From Streptomyces sp. ISL-66 (GTDB taxonomy: Bacteria > Actinomycetota > Actinomycetes > Streptomycetales > Streptomycetaceae), in assembly GCF_018614135.1 (NCBI RefSeq), contig NZ_JAGGOW010000125.1, positions 1 to 64,000 of the forward strand: 64,000 bases of DNA, read 5' to 3'. The position numbers were made by a program, and so were the translations under genes. Below the pieces are notes generated by a model that was not told where the DNA came from, did not search any database, and saw nothing but the letters and a program-made list of their open reading frames with translations. Shown here piece by piece: positions 7,801-16,360 of the stretch. How positions within the stretch are numbered: position 1 is the stretch's first letter; every line of letters starts with the position of its first letter.

Positions 7801-10800
7801 TCTTCAGCAGCATGCCCTCACCGGCGGCAGCGGTGTTGCCCGCCTTGCCGTAGGTGAAGGTGTACGGGAGCTCCGACTGGGCGCGCAGTGTCGTCACCCG
7901 GCCCACGGAGTCGTAGGCGTACTCGGCCTGGGTGGACTGCGCCAGGTTCGGATTCCACTGCTGGCGGAGCCGGCCGGAGCTGTCGTAGCGGTACGTCGAA
8001 ACGGGCTTGGAGGTCCCCGAGGCCGCACCGGGCTCGGTGGACCACAGACGGATCTCCTTGACCTGGCCGGCGAACTCGCCGAACGCGAGGGTCGTGGCCG
8101 TGGTGGCGGCGGCGTAGACGAACTCGACCACCCGGCAGCCCTTGGTGGACGGGGTCGTCGCACAGGTAGCCAGCGGGACGGCGGAGGTGGAAGCGACGAG
8201 CAGCTTCGGGCGCGGCAGCTTCTTGCCGTCCACGGTGACCATTTCGGCCACCACCGTGGACTCGGTGCCCGACAGGCCCTCCTGCTCGGTGGACGTGGCC
8301 ACCCAGACCGGCTGCGCGGGGTCCTGCTTGGTGAACTCGGTGGTGTGTCCGGCATTGTCCTTCAGGGTGAAGGACCCGGTGAAGGAACCGGTCAGCGCCA
8401 GGTTCTCGGAGCCCGGCTCGGGCTTCCAGCCACCCCCCGCCACAGCGGTGAAGCCGACCTCCAGTCCGCCGACCGACACCATCGAGAGCGAGGTGTCGGA
8501 CGTCTTGCGGACGTGCAGCCAGGCGCTGCTCTCACCCAGGCTCGTACCGGACAGCCACTCCTTGCCGAAGATCGGCACGGTCTGCTGGACGGCCTGGTCA
8601 CGGCCGCGGGACGCGACCGTACGGGACACCGACATGCCGAAGGCACTGGCATCGGTACCCGAGATGACGTAGTCGCCGGTCAGCATGTTCAGCACGCCCG
8701 GGCCCAGGGTCTGGGTCGGGGCGGTGCCGGCGGCGCGGTCCACGGTCAGGGTGCCCACCGGGGAGTTCGCGGTCTGGGCGCCGACGTTGAAGACCGAGCG
8801 GACCTCGATGGGACCGTCCGTGCTCAGGCTGTCGGTGACGTTCCAGGTCAGGTCCGCGGGGCGGCCCTGCGGGGCGGCCAGCGGCCAGGAGGCCACGGCA
8901 GAGCCGTCGGAGGCCTTACGGACGTCGGCGATGGGCACGTTCTGCCACGCTTCGGTCTCACCGCGCCGGAACTGGTAGGTGACGCCCGTGTAGGTGTCTT
9001 TGCCCTCGGAGGAGAGAACGGTACGGCGCGCGGCCCGGTCTCCGCCGGCGGGAGAGAGCAGAGCGGCACCGGTACCCGCGGCGAAGGGGTACGCGGTCTC
9101 GGCGGACAGGTTGCCCGCCTTGTCCCGGGTCCGGACCTTCAGGGTGTGCTGGCCGGCGCCGAAGGTCAGCTGCTGGGTGACGGCGCTGGTGGCGGCGACG
9201 GTGGTCCAGGCCGCTCCGTCCAGTGAGTACTGGACGTCACGGACGTCGGAGGCCGGCGGCGTCAAGGTGAACCCGCCGGTGAGGCTGCCGTCCGCGCCGG
9301 GGGTGCCCGACCAGGCGTCCCGGGGGAAGTCCGTGGAGGCCACGGAGGCGGGGGCGGGGGCGGTGGTGTCGACGGTGAAAGTCTTCCACGCCGACCACGC
9401 CAGGTTGTAGTGGGCGCCGTCGTAGGGGTTCGTACGGAACTTGTACGTCTTGCCGTTCGCCAGCACGCCTGCCGGGACGGCGACGGAGGCGGGCTGGCCG
9501 GAGGGGACGTACGGGGAGACGAGGACGTTGCCGACCTGGGTGTCGGTGGCGGCGTCGAAGATCTGGAAGGTGCCGTTGACCTTGTCACCGTTGGAGTCGA
9601 CGAAGGTGTCGCGCAGGGTCGGCGTCAGCGTGTTGACCGTGTAGGCGCCGCCGTAGGAGAAGAACGGCGGGCCGGCCTCCTGCTGGGTGCCCGTCTTGGG
9701 ACGGTAGTTGTAGGTGACCGTCAGCTTGGGCACGTTGCTCGCGGCGTTGGCGGAGTTGACCCGCTTCCACTGCTTGGTGTTGGTTTCGTCGGTGGCCCGC
9801 AGGCCCATGCTGGAGAACGTCCACTTGTTGTTGGCCCAGTGCTGGACCAGGCTGGTGACGTCGGCGTTGACCCAGCCGTCGGGAGCCGAGGTGCAGGACG
9901 GGTTGCCCTTGGTCTCGGTGGAGGTGGCCATCTTGGTGACCATCGCCGGCTGGTTGGTCCAGCGGGACGCGGTGGTCGGCCCGTTGGCGGTCCACACCTC
10001 CCAGGGCTGGGCCGTGCAGTCGGTGTTCCCCGCGTGGAAGTTCCACAGGCTGAGCTTGGCGTCCGAGATCAGGGCGTCCGCGACGGCGGCGGTGTTCCAG
10101 GTGATGAAGGACCGGGCGGTACGGAATGTGCCGTCGCCGTTCTTCGTACCCGGATTGCCGAAGTCGAGCTCCGTGTCGTTGGACCAGTCGACCGTCTCGC
10201 CCTGCTGCACGTAGGTGTCGAAGATGCTGCCCAGTGAGGACGTGGACGGGTCCACGGTGACGGGGTACTTCGTCGCCGGATCGGCGAGGAAGCCTGCGTC
10301 CGGAGTGATGACGAGGTCGACGCCGTCCTTGGTCTTGACGACCTTCAGGGCGACCTTCGCACGGCGGGTGTGCTCGCCGGAGACGGGGTCGGTGTTCGAG
10401 TCCCACATGACCGGGGCGGGCATCGACGCGGTCTTCTTCGACTTTTTGTCGGTGAACAGCACACTGCCGTCAGCCTGCTGCTCCACCTTCAGACCCTTGG
10501 CCTTCAGCGGAAGCGTGTAACCGAAGCCGGCCTCGGGCTTGGCCTTGACCTCGACGAACTGCTCGAAGCCGGTACGGGTCGCCTCGACGACCACGTCCGC
10601 GCCCGGGACGGCGTCGGTGTAGGTGGCACGGGTGCCGTCGAGTTTGGGGGCGGGGAGGCCGCCGCGCCACTGGAGGGTGATCGCCTCGTCACCGGATCCC
10701 AGGGTCACCAGGTCGGTGCCTGGGATGGCCTGGGCAGCCTTCAGGGAGGAGGCCTTCGCTCCGGTCTTCCCGGCCAGCTTGAGCCCGTGCGGGTGCGCCT

Positions 10801-11212
10801 TCGAGGCCACCGAACCGTCGGCGGCCAAGGCCAGGTCGACGTCCACGTCACGCCACTGGCCCGTGGCCGGGTCCTTGAACCGGATCGGACCGGCCGCCAC
10901 CTCGGTGGTCAGCGAGCCGTCCTTGTTCGCCCAGGTCGTCGAGGTCTCCGAGCGCTCCGACAGCGCCTCGACGCGCTTGCCCGAAAGACGCGCGGCGACA
11001 CGGGCCGAGGCGATGTCGGCCGCGGAGTCGGGAGCTGCGCCCTGTGCGGAGCCCGCGGTCTTCACTGCCGGGACCGCGAGCGCACTCTCGGCGCCGTACA
11101 GGGCCGTCACCGACATGACCAGGGCCAAACCGGTGGCCGTCGTTCGGTGCCGTGACCTTCTCGGCGCGCCCAGGCGCGGGTCTCGCGGCACACCAGTGCC
11201 TGTGTTCTTCAT
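4871..11212 (-). CDS. Secreted DNRLRE-RHS repeat polymorphic toxin
   Basis: The 2,113-residue protein opens with a long basic signal peptide (MKNTGTGVPRD, then the hydrophobic TGLALVMSVTALYGAESALA). A DNRLRE-type domain follows at about residues 330-505 (DTYVQQGETVDW, RSFITWNTAAV). Next come Ig-like linkers and many YD/RHS repeats (YDSVGRVTTLRAQ, YDGIGRLTSVQ) over about residues 1070-1900. The RHS core ends with GVRLYDPTTGRFLSRD and GDPVNCRDTTGLL. RHS cages enclose a C-terminal toxin released at this junction. The last ~148 residues (4871-5317) are an unrecognised tip, rich in Tyr, Trp and Phe, without cysteine and with lower GC than the cage. The ATG at 11212 was chosen because the upstream frame lacks signal-peptide character and GGGGG precedes the ATG. 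It is probably cotranscribed with 4321-4767. Confidence 0.9.
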   Translation of the reverse strand: MKNTGTGVPRDPRLGAPRRSRHRTTATGLALVMSVTALYGAESALAVPAVKTAGSAQGAAPDSAADIASARVAARLSGKRVEALSERSETSTTWANKDGSLTTEVAAGPIRFKDPATGQWRDVDVDLALAADGSVASKAHPHGLKLAGKTGAKASSLKAAQAIPGTDLVTLGSGDEAITLQWRGGLPAPKLDGTRATYTDAVPGADVVVEATRTGFEQFVEVKAKPEAGFGYTLPLKAKGLKVEQQADGSVLFTDKKSKKTASMPAPVMWDSNTDPVSGEHTRRAKVALKVVKTKDGVDLVITPDAGFLADPATKYPVTVDPSTSSLGSIFDTYVQQGETVDWSNDTELDFGNPGTKNGDGTFRTARSFITWNTAAVADALISDAKLSLWNFHAGNTDCTAQPWEVWTANGPTTASRWTNQPAMVTKMATSTETKGNPSCTSAPDGWVNADVTSLVQHWANNKWTFSSMGLRATDETNTKQWKRVNSANAASNVPKLTVTYNYRPKTGTQQEAGPPFFSYGGAYTVNTLTPTLRDTFVDSNGDKVNGTFQIFDAATDTQVGNVLVSPYVPSGQPASVAVPAGVLANGKTYKFRTNPYDGAHYNLAWSAWKTFTVDTTAPAPASVASTDFPRDAWSGTPGADGSLTGGFTLTPPASDVRDVQYSLDGAAWTTVAATSAVTQQLTFGAGQHTLKVRTRDKAGNLSAETAYPFAAGTGAALLSPAGGDRAARRTVLSSEGKDTYTGVTYQFRRGETEAWQNVPIADVRKASDGSAVASWPLAAPQGRPADLTWNVTDSLSTDGPIEVRSVFNVGAQTANSPVGTLTVDRAAGTAPTQTLGPGVLNMLTGDYVISGTDASAFGMSVSRTVASRGRDQAVQQTVPIFGKEWLSGTSLGESSAWLHVRKTSDTSLSMVSVGGLEVGFTAVAGGGWKPEPGSENLALTGSFTGSFTLKDNAGHTTEFTKQDPAQPVWVATSTEQEGLSGTESTVVAEMVTVDGKKLPRPKLLVASTSAVPLATCATTPSTKGCRVVEFVYAAATTATTLAFGEFAGQVKEIRLWSTEPGAASGTSKPVSTYRYDSSGRLRQQWNPNLAQSTQAEYAYDSVGRVTTLRAQSELPYTFTYGKAGNTAAAGEGMLLKMSRSGLKQGTLDVQEGTSATSIVYDVPLTGAKAPYQLGSADVAAWGQQQQATDATAIFPADSVPAKNEGSLLAAADYARAAVMYTDASGREINAAAPGGRITTKEYDRHGNAVRSLSAANRELALGVSASDQAGLADLGIQNLPSGERAELLSARTVYNDSGTRGMEALAPLRRVTLTRQLSSGSTVLAAAGDSIVARNWTRNTYDTGRPTDGTATVEDQITRVEVGAQPLTLPSVMAEPRVTEHTYDWVKGLKTKTVQDPGGVALVETTEYDGQGRAVSETLPGGGGQAATTQTTTYWSATGTGECNGRPEWADKPCVTRPAGQIIGGGSNPNERPAVSAEYDFWGNTTKATETIGGQTRVTQKTYDAASRQTSVKVTGGLGAAVPETLTEFDPVTGREVKSVSPTAGTITTAFDQLGRVVSYTDADGGVTKSEYDLLDRPVKHSDSVPSTVTYTYDHAVEPRGVATGSTDSVAGTFKVVYDADGAIVSETLPGGYTLKQRRDPAGAVVLREYTRTSDGVAVLSDSVTRSIHGQVLEHSGQSTQDYGYDGIGRLTSVQDDTAKGCTTRNYTFDTRSNRTGDTTAAGAAGAPCPTSGGTTVTHTYDSADRLTDSGYTYDTYGRTTAKPGTTIGYYANDLVQQQTTGGQRQTWSLDAGMRFRSWTVDRDNAGTWTRTASKTNHYSASGDSPSWIVEDSATGALTRMVSSAAGDFAATTTASGETVLQLTNIHGDIALQLPLDTSKAPLALDSDEYGNPRAEQPDTRYDWLGSSQRSTENVGGLTLMGVRLYDPTTGRFLSRDADPEGGANAYAYCSGDPVNCRDTTGLLNYSFTFYLGQGKATPQGVFSYWMNYFGKIFPISGRASRVSYYWQFMPLRDSIMGVGSINFNVRVGYIGSTYLLLWAAPGSVAYGRNSYIEFWISRKPYWRQYGYLYLNVHGHTEGNTWADRWIPGFMYKNGAYNTWGRLAQNLRRILW

Positions 11213-11551
11213 ATTCCCCCCATGGGAATTTCTCTTGCCGTTGATTCCACCCGCTTCTTCGCGGGCCATGGGGAAGCTATCCCGGCTCGAAAGGACGAGA
11301 TGGGGACCAGGATGGACGAAACGGACCCTGAGACTCCGGACCGTTACTCGATCTTGATGGGGCGTTAGGTGCCGAGATTCCGTAATTAAACCGGGAGGAA
11401 AGCAAGTCTCATAAAAATAACCGGGGTTGCAGGTTCTAGTAGGAGACCTCACCCCTAAGATGGCTTTTAGTCCTTTTTGGTACGCCATCTGCTGGTCCGG
11501 TCCGGGGTTGGTCAGGGATCACTGAGGCTCGTGCACATGACGGTGTAGGAG
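11213..11551. promoter_or_regulatory. AT-rich upstream region of the RHS gene
   Basis: This stretch is clearly less GC-rich than its surroundings, especially 11380-11430 (GTAATTAAACC and CATAAAAATAACC on the plus strand). An open frame runs through it in phase with the RHS gene, but its residues look untranslated. It most likely holds the promoter and a leader of up to about 200 bases. I cannot fix a -10/-35 pair. The low GC supports acquisition of the toxin cassette by transfer. Confidence 0.45.
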
Positions 11552-11734
11552 TCACGGTTCTGGCGCCCTGTTGGCCTGGCTCTTCCTGCGCAGGAACTCG
11601 CACTGCGCATGGGAGGTGGACCAGGCGCGGCGACTGAGCCGATCACTGATGCCGAGGTATGGGATCTCGGGATCGAGGAGTACCGGCCGGGCGCGGACGG
11701 TGATGGTGTTGTGCGGGTCGGCGAGTGCGGTCAT
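11552..11734 (-). pseudogene. Gene fragment cut by the IS256-type element
   Basis: A frame with strong Streptomyces codon bias reads MTALADPHNTITVRARPVL, then LDPEIPYLGISDRLSRRAW, and ends at a TGA at 11552. It begins exactly where the IS256-type inverted repeat starts, so the ATG at its edge may be accidental and the rest of the gene lost. I recognise no family. It could also be an intact 60-residue gene, though no ribosome site can exist upstream other than IS sequence. Confidence 0.35.
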
Positions 11735-13108
11735 GTCCCTTGGCGTGGCGTAACTGATCATTCGGTTGTGCCGGGCAGGCAGGTGGTGTCGTCTGGATAG
11801 AGGCTGTCCATGCTGTCGATGGAGAGGTAGCGGCGGGGGAAGGCGATCCACTCGTCGTGGAGTTCGACGAGGACGGCTGTGGTCAGGCGGGTGACGGCGG
11901 CGGTGTTCGGGAAGACCTGGACGACGTCGGAGCGTCGCTTGATCTCCCGGTTCAGACGTTCGAGCGGGTTGGTCGACTGGATCTTCTTCCAGTGCTGGCT
12001 GGGGAAGTCAGCGAACGCGGTCAGGTCCTCCTTCGCCCCCAGCAGCATCTCTTTGACCTTGGGGAACTGGCGGCCGAGCATGTGCGCGACGATGTCGAGC
12101 TGGGTTCTGACCGCATCGGCGGTGGGCTGGGCGAAGACCGTGCGGATCGTCGCGGCGACCATCTCCGCGGACCCCTTCGGTATGACGGAGAAGACGTTGC
12201 GCACGAAGTGAACGCGGCACCGCTGCCAGCCGGCCCCGATCACGACCTTGCGGATCGCTTTGACCAGGCCGCTGTGGCTGTCGGAGATCACCAGGCGGAC
12301 ACCTGACAGGCCGCGTTCGCGCAGCGAGCGAAGGAACTCGGTCCAGAAGACCTCGGTCTCGCTGTCGCCGACCATGACACCGAGGACTTCACGGCCGCCG
12401 TCTTCGGTGACGCCGGTGGCGATGACGACGGCCTGGGAGACGATCTGATGGTCGACGCGGGTCTTGACGTAGGTGCCATCGAGGAAGACGTACGGAAACC
12501 GCGTGTGATCAAGGGGCCGGGCCCTGAACGCGTCGAGCTGTTCGTCGAGGCCGGCGCAGATCCGGGAGACCTCGCTCTGTGTCCGAGCCGAGGGCTTTGA
12601 CCAGGTCGTCGACCGAGCGGGTCGAGACCCCGTGGACGTAGGCCTCCATGACGACCGCGTAAAGGGCCTGGCCGATGCGGCGCCGGCGTTCCAGCAGACT
12701 GGAGCTCCCGGCCCTCAGCTTGGGGATGGCGAGTTCCAGATCGCCGGCCTGCGTGGTCACGGTCTTCTCCCGGTGACCGTTGCGCCAGGTGGTGCGGGTG
12801 TCGGTCCGCTCGCCCCACTCTGCACCGATCCGGTCGGTGGCCTCGGCCTCGATCAGTTCCTGGAGCAGCCGTTCGGCGACTTCGCGGACAAGTTCAAGAC
12901 CATCCGTTGAACGTAGTGACTCAAGCAGGCGAAGTAGGTCATGCTGGGACAAGGCCGTGCGCTCCTTGGGTTGAACTGCCCGTTCACCAAGGACATTTGC
13001 ACGGTGGCCTGCCCCATTCTCAGGGAGCATTCACCCACAGCCGATGCACGCGGGAGCACCAGGACGGCGCACATCCCAGCCAAGATCAGCTACACCACTC
13101 CACGGGAC
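11735..13108. mobile_element. IS256-type insertion element, decayed
   Basis: The left end reads GTCCCTTGGCGTGGCGTAAC followed by TGATC. The reverse complement of the right end reads GTCCCGTGGAGTGGTGTAGC followed by TGATC. They match at about 21 of 25 positions, giving an element of about 1,374 bp, normal for IS256 relatives. The single transposase gene inside is frameshifted. I see no clear 8-bp target duplication, so the true ends may lie a few bases further out or the flanks have changed. Confidence 0.65.
11758..13030 (-). pseudogene. IS256-type (mutator) transposase, frameshifted
   Basis: The N-terminal part (from about 12950) reads LSQHDLLRLLESLRS, then EAEATDRIGAEWGERTDTR and RNGHREKTVTTQAGD. 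The C-terminal part reads FLDGTYVKTRVDHQIVSQAV, then VISDSHSGLVKAI and NPLERLNREIKRRSDVV, which carry the D, D and E catalytic residues. The two parts lie in different frames. The join is at about 12585, where LGSDTE should continue as a GISKSEVSRICAGL-type motif. About a dozen bases, not a multiple of three, are missing there. All later sequence is intact, so this is a recent-looking single lesion that inactivates the enzyme. Confidence 0.85.
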
Positions 13109-13294
13109 ACCATCCCAGGCCCTTGGTTTGAGGTAGCCAGAGGGTACTTGTCACACGTCTTCCCAGACGGCCGCGGCTCGCCCCGAGGCAGGCCAGAGCG
13201 CGGTTCCGGTCGACCGTGCTCTGGTTGGTTGTCCGCGTCAGGGGCGCTCGAATGTCGCACCGGGCAGACTGGAGGCCTTCGCGCAGCCGGGCTG

Positions 13295-15007
13295 TCAGGA
13301 GAGGGACTCGATGTAGGACCAGCCTCCGGTGCCGACCTCCAGGGGCGTGCCCCAGTTGTCGATGGTGGCGGGGCGGAAGTACAGGTCCCCGCCCGTAGCG
13401 GTCTGCGCGTCGTATCGCGTGGTGATCCACAGATCGGCCAGGCCGTCGCCGTCGCCGTCGCCGAGCGAGACGGCCACCGGGCGCTGCGCCGCGGTCCATG
13501 TGTCGCCGGCGAGGGTGCGTGGAGTCGTCAGCTCCGCGGTGCCGTTGCTGCGGTACTCCCGTACCTCGCCGGAGATCCGGTCACGGACCCACAGGTCCGC
13601 CCGCTTCACGCCATCGGGCTCGCCGACGGCCTTGCCGGTGTCGCCGGGGGCGAGGATGTCGAGGTTGCCGTCGTACGCCCACTCCGCGCCGCCGATCCGT
13701 ACCGCGCTGTAGGGAAGCGACGGGCCGGTCGCCGGATCTCCGCCACGGTGCAGCCACAGGCCCGAGGCGCCCTGGACGACGATGTCCGGGCGGCCGTCGC
13801 CGTCGTAGTCACCGACGGCGCGGGGCTTGACGGTGCCCCACTGGTTCTCGCGGTTGGGGATGGTCACCGGTGAGCCGAGGGTGCCGCCTCCGGCATTCGG
13901 GTACACGTACAGCTCGGTGCCGATGCGGGCCAGGACATCCTCGCGGCCGTCTCCGGTCCAGTCGCCCCGGTGGCTCACCACCGCCCCGAGGAAGCCGCCG
14001 GTGGCGAGCACCTGGGCGGAGCCGAACCTGCCGCCTTCGGCACCCGGGTACAGGCGCAGTGCACCGTCCTTGCGCACCGCGAGCAGGTCAGGCCGCCCGT
14101 CGCCGGTGAGGTCGCCGGGAACGGGCTTGCGCGGGACGGCGAAGGCGCGCAGCAACGCGTGATCCTTCACCTTGGTCAGCTGCGGGTCCTCGACGGCCGC
14201 GGACGGGGAGTGGAAGTCTTCGGTGCTGAAGAAGGCGTGGTCGAACTTCTTCGTGTACCGCGGCGGTTGGCTCTGGGAATCCCACCCGGTGGTCGGCTGG
14301 TTGAGCGTCGCGTCCGCCTCGGCGAGCGTGCCGCTGACGCGCACACCGGCCGCGAGTGCCGGATTGATGTCCGCGGGCCTGTGGTTGAAGTCCCCCGCCA
14401 CGATCACCGACGCCCCGCCGGCCTGAGCCTGGATGTGGTCCATCAGCTCGTGCATGTCGCCGGAGGCTGTGCTCTGAGAGAGGTGCACACTGCAGGCGAA
14501 CGCGTGCCGACCGGCGAGCGGGCCCTTGGCGCATACCGCAAGCCGGGTGTCCTCGGCCGTCACCTCGACCGAACTGCCATTGATCTGACCGGAGGTGGCC
14601 CCTCGGAAGAGGACGACCTGACCCAGGGACTCGTCAGACCCCCACGCGCCGCAGCCGCCGTACGTCTTCTTACTCGAGAAGTACCCCGCGTAGCCCGCGA
14701 GCTTCGGCAGCAGGGCGTCGTACTGGCCCTTGCACATCTCCTGAAGCATGATCAAGTCGGTACCGGCGAGCCGGGCCCGGGTGATCGCGTCATCCGCCCA
14801 GTCGCCGGCCCGCTCCTGCGGGGTCTTCCCGGGAGTAGAAGCCAGCGGACTCTGGCAGTCCTGCCATCCACCGCAGACGTTGTACGAGACCACACTCACG
14901 GGGTTTTCCGCACCGCCGGCGGCAGCCGCCGGGGATACTGCCCCCACAAACAGTCCTGCCACCAATGTCAGTCCGGACATCATACGCGCCAGGCGCATTC
15001 TTCTCAT
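13295..15007 (-). CDS. Secreted endonuclease/exonuclease/phosphatase protein with FG-GAP repeats
   Basis: The 570-residue protein has a signal peptide (MRRMRLARMMSGLTLVAGLF, then AGAVSPAAAAG-like cleavage). An EEP-fold domain covers about residues 35-290. Its motifs are VVSYNVCGGW, the catalytic Glu of LIMLQEMCKG, the metal-binding VAGDFNHRP and the closing KKFDHAFF and KVKDHALLRA. The C-terminal half carries FG-GAP/VCBS repeats (GDLTGDGRPDLLAV, GDWTGDGREDVLA, GDYDGDGRPDIVV, GDGDGDGLADLW), which form calcium-binding propeller blades. EEP proteins hydrolyse phosphodiesters in nucleic acids, phosphoinositides or sphingomyelin; which applies here is unknown. It probably acts outside the cell. 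The ATG at 15007 begins the signal peptide. IS elements flank it on both sides. Confidence 0.88.
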   Translation of the reverse strand: MRRMRLARMMSGLTLVAGLFVGAVSPAAAAGGAENPVSVVSYNVCGGWQDCQSPLASTPGKTPQERAGDWADDAITRARLAGTDLIMLQEMCKGQYDALLPKLAGYAGYFSSKKTYGGCGAWGSDESLGQVVLFRGATSGQINGSSVEVTAEDTRLAVCAKGPLAGRHAFACSVHLSQSTASGDMHELMDHIQAQAGGASVIVAGDFNHRPADINPALAAGVRVSGTLAEADATLNQPTTGWDSQSQPPRYTKKFDHAFFSTEDFHSPSAAVEDPQLTKVKDHALLRAFAVPRKPVPGDLTGDGRPDLLAVRKDGALRLYPGAEGGRFGSAQVLATGGFLGAVVSHRGDWTGDGREDVLARIGTELYVYPNAGGGTLGSPVTIPNRENQWGTVKPRAVGDYDGDGRPDIVVQGASGLWLHRGGDPATGPSLPYSAVRIGGAEWAYDGNLDILAPGDTGKAVGEPDGVKRADLWVRDRISGEVREYRSNGTAELTTPRTLAGDTWTAAQRPVAVSLGDGDGDGLADLWITTRYDAQTATGGDLYFRPATIDNWGTPLEVGTGGWSYIESLS

Positions 15008-15084
15008 CGACCAGCCTTTGGAATGGAGATCACAAAACCGGGCCACCATACGACACGCGCCGCTGAGCGGAGCGAGGCGGACAC

Positions 15085-15201
15085 TTCCTGGCCCTCGTCA
15101 TCACCGGCGCGCTGGTGGGCGCGCCCGCGTGGCGGCACCCGCGCCCGGCGCCTCGGCTGGCCCGACCTCGGTGGCCCGGCGACGCGGGACCTCCACCATA
15201 A
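15085..15201 (+). pseudogene. Possible 3' fragment of a membrane-protein gene
   Basis: The frame reads FLALVITGALVGAPAWRHP, then an Arg/Pro-rich tail, ending at a TAA at 15199-15201. That TAA is also the target duplication of the adjacent IS5-type element. It looks like a lone membrane helix with a basic tail. No start is present upstream, because the EEP gene lies divergently at 15007. It may be chance coding. Confidence 0.2.
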
Positions 15202-16293
15202 GAGGGCGTTTACAACAGATTTAGTGGTTTCTGTGATGGTCTGCTCCTGCGGTGGACCGGGGCTGTTGAGGCAGATGTGATGCAAGGTGTGGGAGTGGTG
15301 TCCCGGCGGGTGTCTTGGGCCTCCTCCTCCTGTTTCATCCCAGGGCGCCGGGTTTCCCCCTGTGTGCTTCGGGCGCCGGTCCGCGCGCCTGTGCCGGTTG
15401 GGTAGCCCGGAACCATGCCTGAACGCCGCCGATACCCGAGCGATCTGTCCGATGCGCGTTGGGAGCTGGTCGAGCCGGTCCTGACCGCCTGGCGGTCCGA
15501 GCGCCGCGGCCGTGGCCTGGACATCGGACGGCCACCGGACCACGACCTGCGGAGCCTGCTCGACGCCGTCCTGTACGTGAACCGGACCGGCATTCCCTGG
15601 CGCTACCTGCCACACGACTACCCGCACTGGAACACCGTCTACGCGTACTTCGCCCGCTGGCAGGAAGAAGGCGTCTTCGACCAGCTCAACACCCTCCTGC
15701 GCCGCCAAGTCCGCAGGCAGGAGGGCCGGGAGGAGGAACCGACCGCCTGCGTCATCGACTCCCAGAGCATCAAGACCTCCACCAACGTCCCCGCCTGCGA
15801 ACAGGGCATCGACGCGGGCAAAAAGATCGTCGGACGTAAAAGAAGCATCGTCATCGACACCGTCGGACTCCTCCTGGCGGTCGTGGTCACCGCGGCGAGT
15901 GTGCAGGACTCGATCGCCGGCCAGACCCTCATCGACCGGATTGCCGCCGAGCATCCCACCGTCCGCAAGACCTGGGTCGACGGCGGCTACCGCCAGCACC
16001 TCGTCGAGCATGCCGCGACCCTCGGCATCGACATGCACATCGTCCGCCGCGACCCCACCACCAGGGGATTCACCGTCCTGCCCCGTCGCTGGACCGTCGG
16101 CTGGCTCATGAACCACCGCCGCCTGGCCCGCGACTACGAAGCCCACTCCCACCGCTCCGAAGCCATGATCCACCTCGCGATGATCAACCTCATGACCCGC
16201 AGAATCACCGCCGAATCCACCCCCACATGGCGCAGTCTGTGAATCGCACTCAACCCGGCAATCCGGGATCAAACAACGGGATGAAACGCCCTC
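15202..16293 (+). mobile_element. IS5-type (IS1031-like) insertion sequence
   Basis: The element is 1,092 bp with perfect 10-bp terminal inverted repeats: GAGGGCGTTT at 15202 and AAACGCCCTC ending at 16293. It is flanked by a direct TAA at 15199-15201 and 16294-16296. A 3-bp TNA target duplication is typical of the IS1031 group of the IS5 family. It carries one transposase gene in plus orientation. Confidence 0.9.
15415..16242 (+). pseudogene. IS5-type transposase lacking its catalytic glutamate
   Basis: The 275-residue frame is open and looks complete. It starts MPERRRYPSDLSDARWELVE and contains RTGIPWRYLPHDYP. The first aspartate is in CVIDSQSIKTS and the second in KTWVDGGYRQ. In this family the third acidic residue lies in a motif like RRWTVERTLGWLM. 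Here the sequence is RRWTVGWLMNHRRLARDYE, as if ERTL (12 bases, in frame) had been deleted at about 16099. Without that Glu the DDE active site cannot work, so the open frame is misleading. A relative supplying transposase could still move the element, because both ends are perfect. Confidence 0.85.
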
Positions 16294-16360
16294 TAAGTGC
16301 TCGCAACAAAGGCTGATCGCAGTCCGTACTCCTGGGTGGTGTGATCCCCGCCCGATCGAC

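Noticed and set aside
5993..9226. Open frame of about 1,080 codons antisense to the RHS gene
   Set aside because: Low-complexity Gly/Arg/Val composition with no recognisable domain; the opposite strand encodes clear YD repeats.
11213..11488. N-terminal extension of the RHS protein
   Set aside because: The frame stays open, but the residues are not signal-like and the DNA is AT-rich promoter-type sequence; the ATG at 11212 begins a proper signal peptide.
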